From the NCBI GenBank assembly GCA_019914995.1, contig CM034134.1, positions 2,064,145 through 2,128,144 on the forward strand: 64,000 nt of DNA. Reading direction: 5' to 3'. A program made the translations under genes and the position numbers. Source of the stretch: Acanthochlamys bracteata (lineage: Eukaryota > Streptophyta > Magnoliopsida > Pandanales > Velloziaceae). The notes under the pieces were generated by a model. It saw only the letters and a program-made list of their open reading frames with translations. It did not search any database and was not told the DNA's origin. Shown one piece after another: positions 34,215 through 45,575 of the stretch. Each line of letters begins with the position of its first letter. Within the stretch, counting starts at the first letter, position 1.

Positions 34215-35546
34215 ATGGCAAGATCAAACTTCATTGAAAAGGAAGGAAGATCGCTTGACTTTCCTCCAATATTTGAGGGGAACAATTATAGACATTGGAA
34301 GATGAAGATGACCGTATTCTTAAAGGCACAAAATTATTTTTTATGGAAGATCGTCAAAGATGGAGATAAAGCTACAATGCAAATTTCAGAGAATAACAAC
34401 TTTTCTTCTTTAAATTCTTATGCTTTGGAATTGCTGTATCATGCCTTAAATTTTGAACAGTTTAATCACATATATTTTCATTCCACAGCAAAAGAAGTTT
34501 GGCTCAAGTTAGAAATGATATATGAAGACAAAGTTGAGACTAACCAATGCAATGAAGATAAAATGTCATCAAATGAAGGTAAAGAAATACCAAATCATCA
34601 AAAAGAAGATAACCTTCGTTTGACTGCCATCCACGAACATGAAAATGAGGTAAGTATTCCTTCTTCTAAAGGAGATGATAATATTATTTTGGTAACAAAA
34701 AAATGCAGGCACATCTTGAGGAAGAACCAAAGGAGAAAAAGTAAGAACCAGCCTCAGAATAGAGTAAAGCCCATATGCAGTAACAAAAATTTTTCCTCAT
34801 CCAGAAAGAGTAAAACTGAAGCCATTCATCAAAAGGATATGCAACTATGTCTAATGGCCAATAATGAACAATCTAGTGAGGTAAGCTCATCTGAATTTTA
34901 TGACTCAAATGAAGATTTGCAAAAAATTTTTGATCAACTGTATGCTAAATACATGCATGTGAAACGCATGAACAAAAGTATAAAAAACTGCATGTGTGAA
35001 TACAAAGAAAAGAACGATTTGTTGACTAAGCAAGTACTTACTTTTAATGATGATCTTGATGGTAAAAATAATGCCAAGAAAAATGCTTTGTCTACTAACC
35101 AAATAAGTGCAGAAATACATGCGTTACGTGCTGAAAACAGGAAGCTCATTGAGACAAATGAGAAACTTTGTACCAAGTTGAATGACTATACTACTGGTAA
35201 GTACTTAAGTAGCTCTGACATTGATAACTCCTCCACTTGTGTTAATCTAAATAAAAAAATCAAAAAGTTAGAAGTAAATAATGCCAAGTTACATACGGAA
35301 TGTGATAATCTGAAAGAAGAACTTGTCCAAGTCAAAGTAACAAACAAATCACATGCTACTGAATGCTTACTACTGAAAAATGAGGTAAAAGAGTTGACTG
35401 TCAAGAATGGTGACCTTCAAGTTTCTCTAGCGAAATTTTTTAAAGGTAAAAACAGGTTGGATGCTATGCTTGGCGCACAGAATGGTGCATTCAGAAAGAA
35501 AGATATTGAGTTCATGCCAACTACTGAGAATCTTACTGTGAACTAA
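34215..35546 (+). CDS. gag-like protein of the LTR element (fossil part)
   Basis: A 443-codon open frame starting 44 bases after the primer-site-like stretch. Residues about 15-35 (FPPIFEGNNYRHWKMKM) are the DUF4219-type opening of Copia gag proteins, and AKEVWLKLEMIYED near residue 100 fits the UBN2/retrotran-gag region. The second half is Lys/Asn/Glu-rich with coiled-coil-like heptads. A CCHC zinc-knuckle-like motif (CFYCGRNGHKVSSC) is encoded just beyond, near 35640-35685. In such elements gag forms the particle that packages the RNA; without pol it would need a partner element. Confidence 0.75.
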   Translation: MARSNFIEKEGRSLDFPPIFEGNNYRHWKMKMTVFLKAQNYFLWKIVKDGDKATMQISENNNFSSLNSYALELLYHALNFEQFNHIYFHSTAKEVWLKLEMIYEDKVETNQCNEDKMSSNEGKEIPNHQKEDNLRLTAIHEHENEVSIPSSKGDDNIILVTKKCRHILRKNQRRKSKNQPQNRVKPICSNKNFSSSRKSKTEAIHQKDMQLCLMANNEQSSEVSSSEFYDSNEDLQKIFDQLYAKYMHVKRMNKSIKNCMCEYKEKNDLLTKQVLTFNDDLDGKNNAKKNALSTNQISAEIHALRAENRKLIETNEKLCTKLNDYTTGKYLSSSDIDNSSTCVNLNKKIKKLEVNNAKLHTECDNLKEELVQVKVTNKSHATECLLLKNEVKELTVKNGDLQVSLAKFFKGKNRLDAMLGAQNGAFRKKDIEFMPTTENLTVN

Positions 35547-35989
35547 ATAAATGGCAAGCAAAATTTAAAAACTACAAGTGTTGGATTCTCCAGTAAGTAC
35601 AAAATTGACAAGGTACATTCTTCTACTCCTTTTATTAAGTGTTTCTATTGTGGTAGAAATGGTCACAAAGTAAGCTCTTGTTGGTTTAAAAATAATAAAA
35701 ATAAAGTAAAGGTAATGTGGATTTCCAAGAGTAACCGTCTTCCAAAAGAGGTAAGTGAAAATCCCTTTAGATCAAGTGCTAGATGCATTACTACTAAACA
35801 ATCTATTATTTTGCAAGGTAATCCATCTACCTCTTATGTTGCTAGCAACGATGAATATGTGACTCATTATTTCAAATTCAAGAAAAATCAAAGTATGAAT
35901 GAAAATATATGGGTGCCAAAGAAAACTCTCAAGATTGCCAACACTTTAGAACCCAAAAAAATTTGGGTGTTAAAGAGATAAATTCTTGT

Positions 35990-38900
35990 TGCAAAAATTC
36001 TACAGCGTGAAGGTAAGTAATCCAATCTTTTAATGCTTTGATGATTATAGCATTTCAATTCAAATGAAACTCATTGTTGCATTCATGTTGAAATTTTGGC
36101 TGAAGCTTTGTCACTTGTTATTTTGATTGAATGATATCTTATATCTCACAATTGTTTGAAAAACATGCTTGTATGTTTCTGAAAATTAGGTTGAATATTT
36201 TTAAATTAAAAAAAAAAGATTTTAATTGTGGCAAACGAATAGATCATGAATAAATTTATTGAATGATTGCTGAATGACGTTTCATAAACATTGATTTATT
36301 AAGTTATTTTTAAACCAAAAATTCTGAGCATTTGATGTAAAGACAATTTGATAAAATGAGTTCAATCACTATGAAACTAATTGCAATCCACCCGTGCTAT
36401 TGAAATGGTAAGAATCATTGTCTTTATAAAATTCTATTTTAATGAATATTAATGTGAGTCTATATGAAGTTTTAGAATTTTTGGATGGTATATATATATG
36501 CTACTAACCATTTTATGCTACTAACCATTGTAGGAGAAATACTAATAAAAGAAAATAAAACACGTGACAGCATTACTGTCCAAGGATGTATAACTATTGG
36601 AATATCACAAGTTTTGATAATTGATCATTGCTTCAAAAAGTGGTGAAAAGATTATTAATGATGTTGCATCTGAACAGAAGCACTTCATTGCAAGAGGAAA
36701 GATAACACATACATATTATATTGATGATTTTCAGTCTAGTTGAAAACCAGCAGAAAAATAGATAGATGCGGTGTAGAGGTTTGGACACTATATTGCAAAA
36801 GTTTTCTCAAGTCTTCAAAACTTAACTTAGTCAAAGATCAACGCGATGTGAAGATCAAACCTGAAAATCTTTATAGATGCCTTCATGAAAGTTAAATTAC
36901 TAAGTTGTTTATTCAAATCAATGTTAGTCATTCCAACAATTGCACTTGAACCTACTTGATCCATCTAGAGTTGCAAGATTGAAAAGTAAACACTTTCGCC
37001 TTGTAATGATTAATGATTGCTACAATTTTATTCATTTTTTCTTCTTACTAACAAAAATGATGCACTGAAAGTATTTTCAAATCTTTGCCAAAAGAGTAAG
37101 TTTAATGTAATATGATATAGATAACTTATTGGATTATTCACATTACTTAGAGGATATATTTTTTAAGAACTTTGACTATTGAGGAATTCATTCATGCTAT
37201 ACTTGATGAGACTAATAGCAGGCCGAGAAAGGATTCAGCTATTTTGTAGATTCGTCAAGGACAGTAAAGAAATGTCCATTATAGCAGAAAAATAGCCAGC
37301 TGCAATCTAAACAGAGGACGAACAACTTTCTGTTGAAATCTTCAAATGCAAGGAGACTCTCCAAATTGCATCGTTTATATTCAAGCATGAGTACAATGAT
37401 CTTCACAAGAAGTCATCGATAGGTAAATCATATAAAGAGATAAAAATCATATTTAAATCAAGAGGTAAGTATATCTTCTTTATATTAATTTTGATATTTG
37501 TTAAGATCTCATGGATCTTTATCTTTGATGCATAACTGCTTTTCAATAGTGAATGATTTTTTCTAAAAAACATTGCAACATGTTTTTGCAAAAATATTTT
37601 CAAGTGATTGGTCATATGGAGCCTCAAATGAGATTTACCAACCGTTCTCTATTGACATAATCAAACTCTTGACCGTTCCTAAGCAAACTTGTTTAAAGCC
37701 AAACTCTTCATCTTGGTAAAGCTGAAATTGAATGATTTTTTTTATGAAATTGCTTGAGTGATGTATATCTTTTTGGCTTATGCAAACCGAACTATCATGC
37801 TAAAAGAAAATTCTTCAAATGAGATGAGACTTAAAAGTGATTTGTCTATATCCCTCAATCGATATCCAAGCTAAACTATTTCGAATCAAACTCCATGAAT
37901 TCAACTCTGCTCTACTGAAACTCAGTGACTAATCATATTGAAATATTTTGTTTGTATTTCCAAAATTCTAAATGTTTTGTGGATTTATGATACACTTTAA
38001 TGGAGCTTTCAATTGTTGAACAAAACATTGATTTTTTTTAAGGTATTATCTACAATGATAAGAATTGTCAACAATTCTTGTTGAGATTTTGATTCATTGA
38101 CGCATTCTGTTTTATTTGCCATATAACCTAACATGTGAAGCTAAATATTATAATATCATCTCCAGTTTGGATGAGTTATTCGATATTTTAATTGAATTCC
38201 TATATTGATAATATCATCTAAGATAATGCTAAAATCTTGTGGATTCTATGAAACTCCTGCAGGAAAAAGTCTTTAAAACTATTTTAAAGGATGTTTTCAT
38301 AAGCTAAAGGGAATAAATTAAATGTAATCAGCAAAGTGAAGAAAGAGTACATAGCAAAAAGGAGAGACATTCACAATACTGTCAAAATTATTCAGAATAC
38401 TCTATGAACAAGAAAGAAATAAGTTATTCAAAGACAAGGCAAGCAAAACATTGCATGAGTAAGTTAAGAAACGAGTACAACAATACATTGTAAGCTATCC
38501 AAAGATATGGGTAACTCGCTTCTTTTAACTTAGTACTCATATTTCATCAAAATTATTTATTAATAATCAATGCTGAAATTCTGCTAATTATGCAAATGAT
38601 ATTGAAAATTGATTTTGATAAAAATACCTATGCAAATGAATGATTTTTCATGAGGAGAATGCTGTCTATCAAATGGTAAATCACTAAGAAAAGAAAACAC
38701 ATAAAGGAGAAAAGCCTTCCAGTCAAATTGAAAGAAGAAAAGCACGTTTTATAAAAGATATATTCCAGTCAAGTCAACTACTTTACTGGAAAAGCTTCTA
38801 TATTAAGAAGAAAAATTGATAAGTGCTTCAACTACAAAAGAAAGAGAATATGATCTTTATAGCATAGGGCACTTACTAAGGGAGAGAAAACATATAGTCA

Positions 38901-39385
38901 TGACAACATGAATTATGATTTATAGAAAAATATTATCCTTGTGAATTAATAAATTTTGTGCAGGATATATAATGCAATACAAGACAGACATGCATTGCTC
39001 TTTTTACTACTAACAAAGTGTCATTCTTTGCAAGAAAAAGTTACTGAAAACAATCTGCACAATTTAGTAGAAGAATATACATTAGTGCAACCAAAAGAAC
39101 CAAGACAAACAGATGCATTACCTCATACAAGGATCAACGATGAAAGAAGAAAAGGTTGCTATGAACAGGTAATACCATTTTAGTGTATTGGATACCCTCC
39201 TTCCAACCTTTTTGTGATGACAAAAAGGGGGAGAAATAGAAGAATTATCATGCGTAGGTCAGGTGATTTATTATATTTACAATTCCAAATGAGTATTTCA
39301 TTGAGGGGGAGTTATTACATTGTGCTTAATTAGAATCATAAACCAATAATTTTTAATTATTTTGTCATCATCAAAAAGGAGAGAT
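35990..39385 (+). other. AT-rich interior of the gag-only LTR element
   Basis: About 3.4 kb with only short frames (for example 38956-39183) and no recognised enzyme motifs. It ends in the GGGGGAG-containing stretch and the polypurine-like tract before the 3' LTR. This kind of long non-coding interior is known from TR-GAG and LARD-type plant elements. Confidence 0.6.
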
Positions 39386-40557
39386 TGTTGGAACACCAAG
39401 ATTGATTTTGATGATAACAATAATTAAAAATTATAGTTTATGGATTAGGGTGAACTAATGATTGGAATTAAGTTCTGCAGAAATTCATGAAACAGGTCTA
39501 TCCCACATTTAGCAGACAACAAGCCAGCTTCTTAGCTACTGATTGTATAAGATTTCTTTTATACCATACAGAACAGAGAATCCCTCAGCCACCAAATAGC
39601 CAGCTGTCTAATTGCTGCTACATGGATAAACAGAAAATCGCAAGACAGAAGCTGAGCTATATTAAGCTCTTAACCACTGGCGGCAAATTCAAATTTCTAC
39701 GATGCATTTAATGCCATAGAGACATTGCACAAAGACAGCAGAAGGAGATCAAAGAAGCGATTGATTAACCACTGGACAAAACTACTCCCTCTCTGACGTG
39801 AAGAACCACCAATGAAAAGGAGCGCAAACAGCAACGTTTTTCAACGGTTCCTCCACAGAGAAGAAACACTATAAGAAGGGAGTCACAGCAACAAAGAAAG
39901 TGCAGAGAGAGAGAACACAAGCAAAACTGAGACATTCAAGAACTCAACTCTACTCAAGGAATTAAAAATCTTGCTGCTGATCACACTGAAGAAATCTCTC
40001 TCAACAATCTCTCTGATCATTTAATCTGAAATACTTCATTAACAAAACCTTCATGAGATAGATCCTGTGCTCAATTTTTGTTTATTTTTCTTGTAACCTT
40101 TTACTGACCTTGTGAAGATGGTGCTGCGGGCACCGGAAAGGCAGCTCAGGTAGAGCTTGGTGAAAGCTCTTAGACCTTGTAATAGAGCTAGCAAATTAGC
40201 CAGGGGGACAGGTGTGTCCAGTAGGCTGTTAGGGGTTGTCTTGGTGAAGAAACACGGTAGAGTAAGTGTGCTTGGTGAAGCACTTTGCTCTAGGTGTATT
40301 TGTAGCTTATTAAAGGTTTAGTGAAGCTTTGGCTCTGGTGATAGAGCGACCGTGGATGTAGGCAAAGGGGTTTTGCCGAACCACGTTAAATTTTCTGAGT
40401 ACTGTCCTTTTTACATATGTCAGTAAAAACTCTAACTCTCTCTGTCTGCAGGTTACAGACTTGACACAGCCGGCTGTAAGCCTGCTACCGGTAGGATAAC
40501 TAAGCTTGACGAAAAATTTTATTGACTAACTCAATTCACCCCTTCCCTCTTGAGTTA
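39386..40557 (+). repeat. 3' LTR of the gag-only element (shorter copy)
   Basis: It starts TGTTGGAACACCAAG and follows the 5' LTR closely in the parts they share, including the GTGCTGCGGGCACCGG and TTTGCCGAACCACG blocks. It is about 0.9 kb shorter than the 5' LTR and the solo relative. Confidence 0.78.
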
Positions 40558-41240
40558 ATCCAATATTATTTCCATAAGATCTTCAATTAAATAGTCTGAA
40601 GATATGCTTGATTCATATAGCATCTTCTGGTGTCACTTGCAACTGGTTTTGCACATGTAGGAACCTAGAAAACAAACTTAGCACAATATATTTCTCGTTC
40701 TAGTCCATCACCTGACTTAGTCTGTCCAACCACTTTGCAAATTTTTTAGACTTCGTGAGTGGATATATCTGGTTTAGATTTATATTGTAGATAGTTCTTC
40801 ATGGCAGCTTTCAATAGTTAAAATTGGAGCTCCAAAACATGACTAGAGCTGGGAGATATCGAGTTTGCAAGTCGTTGTCCAGACTTGGTTCACTCTTGTG
40901 CATCCAGAATTGGCAAGATGAAATCCACGGACTTCTCCGATTTTCTACGAACTCATTTCTTCATGAATTATCTGATATTTTAACTGTAACAACATCAAGA
41001 TGTCTGCTATCCATAAAGAAGTCGGATCTCCGAATTCTTGCCCGAGTAAAATGATATTACATTTACCATGTATTGTGTAGAGGTACTTTCAGGTGATCTA
41101 ATAGGGTTAGGCAGTGTGATAAGCAATCTTCACCGAGTTTTTTGTCATTCATCTTTCAACTGTAATGAAGAAATCTCGATTTGGTGCTCTCAGTCAAAAA
41201 ATATGCTTGTGCAAAGTAGGCGTGTTCAGTTTTGGATTTT
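40558..41240 (-). mobile_element. Probable continuation of the minus-strand LTR fragment
   Basis: Sequence resumes here after the nested LTR element. It has no gene (the frames at 40824-41054 and 41068-41283 match nothing known) and no LTR start (CAACA on the plus strand) before the CACTA arrays begin near 41250, so the boundary is unresolved. Assignment is by position only. Confidence 0.3.
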
Positions 41241-41422
41241 GGTCTTACTCTTTTTTAGCAATAGCGGGTGGGTTTGGGTCTAACTCCTTTTTAGTAATAG
41301 CGGCAAACTGTGGTTGGTCGCTAGTGCTCTTAGGCAAGCTTTAGCAACCAGACATCCCATATGGTCGCTATTGCTTTAGTATTGTAGAACAAACTTGAAC
41401 TTGGTATTTAAGAAAATGAGAA

Positions 41423-42036
41423 TTTCAAATTTATTAATAAAATTTTATTTAATAAAATCTACACCATTGAATGTGACTTATATTTTTGGTATATAATATT
41501 ACCAAAGTTTTAGATCATTTGAATCATATTTTGTGCTCTGTAAAAATAAATGATCGATGGATGTATACGATTTAACAATTTATAGGATTAAATCGTAGCA
41601 ATAAAATATATCAGAGTTTGATGAAATTTTGTTTAAAAGGTAATGTTGTCATATAGAATGCATTTAACAATTTAGATACTTCATTTGAAATATTAAATAA
41701 TATAGTTTGTGTAATTAGTATAAAGCAAGAGTATAAGTATTATGCTTGTGAACTAAGTATATTGTTGCCAACTCGTTCACTCAACTTACAAAAATTGTAA
41801 AAACAAAATAGAAATCTAAACCGTTGGATATATTCTATACTATAGTGTTCACAAAAAATTTCATTGCACTTGGATATATTTGGTGCTATGATTTAATCTT
41901 ATAAACTATTAAATTGTATACGTCCATCAACGTTGTGATGGACCATTCTATCTCAAACTTTACCTACGTGGTATATAGATAAATATACTTTAATAGATTT
42001 TAAAAGTTTATCAATAAATTTGAAATTTTATTTTCT
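41423..42036. repeat. Palindromic AT-rich module in CACTA 2a
   Basis: The left arm words AATAAAATTTTATTTAATAAAA, TGAATGTGACTTAT and GATGGATGTATACG are mirrored by CGTCCATCAACG and AATAGATTTTAAAAG on the right. Its left half is the uninterrupted counterpart that proves the break at 42330/56338. Confidence 0.65.
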
Positions 42037-42339
42037 AAAATAACAGCGACCAAAGTTGAAACTTGCCTATTATTAGGGCAATAGCGATCAGGACTATGCT
42101 TGTCGCTATTGCCCTTGAGCAATAGCGACCAATACACACATACGTTGCTATTGTCCTAGCAATAGAGACCAATTTGCAGTTTGTTCAATATTACTTTAGA
42201 AAATAAAAAATTCAAATTAATTAATAAAATATAAAGCATTGATGTGACTTATAGTTTTTGTATACTATGTAGGCAAAATTTTAGATCATTTGTTCAATAT
42301 TTTGTGCTCTTTCACAATAAATAGTTGATTGCACTTCAA

Positions 42340-42840
42340 GAGAAGAGTCCTTCCACAACCACAAAAAATGGTCGAAACACAAACAGGTCGATAAAGTATT
42401 AGCGACTGACAAAAGGAGGTCGCCAAGGCGGTCGCTCTAAACAAGTCGCTAAAGCCTACAGCGACTAGGAAAAGCCATGGATCGCTATTGCTCCCCACAT
42501 CAGCGACCACAACTGTTCATATAATAGCGACCTGGTCAAGAGAGTGGCTGATATTGAATCTGCGACCACTGCAAGGAAGTCGCTAATGTGACACTAGCTA
42601 CTGTCCACTTGATGGTCGTTGATACTGATTCGGCGACTACAACCTAGCAGGTCGCTGATATCAGCGTCCGTTACAGAAGGTCGTCGATGACATATCAATG
42701 ACCATAGAGCCTAGTGGGCTCAAGCGACATCATCGACCATCTTATTATGGTCGCATACGTGACATATATCGATGATCAAGGACCAGCATTCCACGGCGGA
42801 TGAAGATTGATCAGCGACCAGCGGTTGCTAGTCGTGAGTT
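42340..42840. repeat. 3' subterminal array of CACTA 2b
   Basis: Roughly twenty GGTCGC/GCGACC words occur in both orientations in 500 bp, ending before a poly-T run at 42840. A minus-strand frame (42510-42286) crossing it is a repeat artefact. Confidence 0.75.
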
Positions 42841-43194
42841 TTTTTTTTAAATTAAATTTTTATTATTAGTATTTTGAAAATTATTAATTCAATACTACAA
42901 CATTACCAAATATTACAAAAATTATAATTTCATTCAATAAATATAAAATGAAAAAAATATTACATTACATAGTTCTAATATAATTAAGTATATTTTAAAT
43001 TATATCATTGTTTTCATACAATAAATATAAAATAGAAAAAAATATATTATATTACGTTGTTCTAATCCAATAAAAATAACATAACAAAAGAACCAATCTC
43101 TGAGGGCGCCCTTCTCCTCAAACAAGAGCAAAATCATGAATTTGAAATGAAAACAAACAGTAGAGGACCAAAAATATTATCTATGTATTGAAAT
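42841..43194. other. AT-rich spacer inside CACTA 2b
   Basis: No gene. Two similar AT blocks (about 42890-42990 and 43010-43080) share AATAAATATAAAAT-AAAAAAATAT words. Confidence 0.4.
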
Positions 43195-43680
43195 AAATAT
43201 CTAAACTATTCTATATTAAGATCTTTAAAACCTAAACTTGCTTCCAGCTTACTCCTCAGACCTCCAAATTTTATTCCAACTCTTCATATAAGTCACATTC
43301 GTTGACCCACTCGTGTCGGCGCCAATCTTGTGCCGTTTGATGGCTTAGTTTATATTTTAGCCCCTAGGTTGTTTTAAACTAAGTTATTCTAAACTAAATT
43401 TTCTAAAACCTAAACTTGCTTCTAATTTATTCCTCGGACCTCTAAATTTGATTCTAACTCTTCCTACAAGTCACATTACTAAGTTATTCTAATTTAAGTT
43501 TTTTAAATCCTAAACTTGCTTCTAACTTACTCCACGAATCTCCAAATTTGATTCCGACTCTTTTTACAAGTTAACCTCATACCGTTTGATGGTTTAGTTT
43601 ATATTTTAGTCCCTCTTTATTATTATACACTAAGTTATTGTAAATTGAAATTTCTAAATCCTAAATTTCTCTTAACTTGC
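43195..43680. repeat. Imperfect tandem repeat inside CACTA 2b
   Basis: Three copies of a block with AAACTTGCTTC-A-TTACTCC, CCAAATTTGATTC-ACTCTT and ACAAGT begin near 43206, 43413 and 43512. A second shared block (GTTTGATGG-TTAGTTTATATTTTAG) lies near 43338 and 43592. The spacing of about 206 and about 100 bp suggests a 206-bp unit with one shortened copy. Confidence 0.6.
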
Positions 43681-43699
43681 TAATAGCTAAAGATATCGT

Positions 43700-45318
43700 C
43701 TAATAAAACTAATAAGCTATTAAAAATTAAAGAGTGGGAAATTCATGACCACAACATAACCTATTTATTTGAAGCTGGACCCTATCTTTCTAGTTGACTT
43801 TTCATAAATTGCATCTTTTGCAATAGCTCATTGAATTATTGACGTTGTGGCTCAAATTCTTCCTCAAGGGTAGTCACTCTTGAGACCTCATGCTGGAGAG
43901 CACTAAGTCTTTCATTTATATCTTCCTGTTTCTGTTTTTCTCTCTCCAGTTGAGTTCTTAGATAGATACCTTCGATGCACGATCATCTTTATGTTGTGGT
44001 TTTGACCCTGGCCACCGATGACAACTAATCAGATCTGTTTCCTTAAACACTCTCCATAACTTGTTCTTATGTCATCAGCTGATCAGTTGTGAAGAGTCTT
44101 CACTCAATTTGCTCATTACCTCCTGCAACTAATTTAGGATTATAGATATACACTATATAATTATTTTATTTCTATTACATAAAAACATAACTTACATAAT
44201 TGCTTCAAGTTCTCTCTAAACTAAACTACCATTTATCTGGAATCTTCCCTTTTCTTGTATATGCTATCTTGTACAACTCAAGTGGTGCCTATCCTTGCAT
44301 ATTTTTTATAATATAAATATGAATAAAATAGCATAATTTTTTTTCAAACAATCGATTATATTTACCGTTTAGTGAGAAATACTTGCTATTTTTTCACTTC
44401 TACCGCAATATGGATCAAGTTGTTTAAGACGCGCATCTTTTTCAATACGTGAAGTCTACTAACATATATAAAACAATTGGTTAGCAAATATTTCGTGAAA
44501 TCTTATTTGATACTTAGAATTATTATACTTATATTAGAATTACATTTCATGCTGCGCCTTTGAATAGAGTGCAAAGATCCAACCAATCAGAAACTCAACC
44601 ATTTTTTTTGAAATTCTTAGTTGGGTTGGCCCTTGCAGCCTCCCCACCCGCCATTTTCCTGTAATGAAGGTGTGCCCTGGTTCTCCAATGCTTATGTGTA
44701 GTCACTCCTACACCGTGCAAATATCTTTTCAAGTTCCGATTCTCTAGTTCGATTTCGAACTTTTCCTATAAAAAGACAAAAAAATGAAATTAGCATTATA
44801 ATATATATTAAAAAATAAGTATAAAAGATTAGATGTTAAATATCAGAAGTCGTTTATAAATCTCGTTAACGAGGTTAGGTCGTTGTTTCTCAATCTGAAA
44901 TCAGCCTTCACAATCAACTAGAGCATATGTTCGGACAAAAAATCCAAATTCTTTTGAAAGCTACATAGAGTGTTGTCTAATAGGCATGCCATCAGCATTA
45001 AATTGTATGTGTACCTTACCCTCTCGACGGTTAAAAGTATGAAATGCTGATCCGCGGTTAACTCCACATGCACGTAGCAGCTCCTTGAAAGTGGATCCTA
45101 TATTATGTAAAATTTAGATTAGTTAACAAATAAATAAATTTAGTACAATAAATTACACTTACCAGCACTAAGGACGGGTGTATATTCAAGGACGACTGAA
45201 GTAGAACCGGAGGTGTCATTCCTAATGAGCAACAACATGATAAGGTGGAAATTGCATCTTGAATTAGGCTAGCCTCAGCTATGTCAATCATAGATCTCGG
45301 TCTTTTATTCGGAGACAT
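43700..45318 (-). pseudogene. Remnant of the second CACTA protein (tnpA-like), tentative
   Basis: It lies directly downstream of the transposase on the same strand, where CACTA elements carry their second gene. A start at 45318 opens MSPNKRPRSMIDIAEASLIQ. Further minus-strand pieces near 45100-44900 (GSTFKELLRACGVNRG-AFHTFNRREGKVHIQF) and 44720-44560 (an EPG-HT-ITGKW-type stretch) look like exons of a plant En/Spm-associated protein. Stops and changes of frame break it up, some of which may be introns. Assignment rests on position and weak resemblance. Confidence 0.4.
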
Positions 45319-45575
45319 TTGTAATAATCGTAAAATAATTATGAGATATTAAGATAGACAAGAAGTAGTAAGAAAAGTAAGTAATATTCTATAATATATA
45401 TAATTAACTTAATTATTGTCATTATATTCGTCTATATTTAGATTTTCTTCAATACTACGACATTCAAGTAACTTGCAATCAACGCCATTCCTAACTTAAG
45501 GATTAAGCTCATCACATATAGGTTCAACAATGATATTTGAACACATAGCCTATTGATATGTGTCGCCTTCAACAT

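Larger units (their letters stand above)
32056..40557 (+). mobile_element. Copia-type LTR element, gag-only (TR-GAG-like)
   Basis: Parts: 5' LTR 32056-34156, primer-site-like TTGTTATCAAAGC at about 34158-34171, a gag-like gene from 34215, a long AT-rich interior without a recognisable protease, integrase or reverse transcriptase, the word ACAAAAAGGGGGAGAAA at about 39219, the polypurine-like AAAAAGGAGAGAT before 39386, and the 3' LTR to about 40557. The GGGGGAG motif near the 3' end and the long LTR with CAATTCACCCC resemble the SIRE/Maximus lineage of Copia. By eye the LTRs are only a few percent apart over the shared parts, so it is much younger than the element at 2.6-18.7 kb. It looks non-autonomous. 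No clear target-site duplication was found. Confidence 0.8.
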
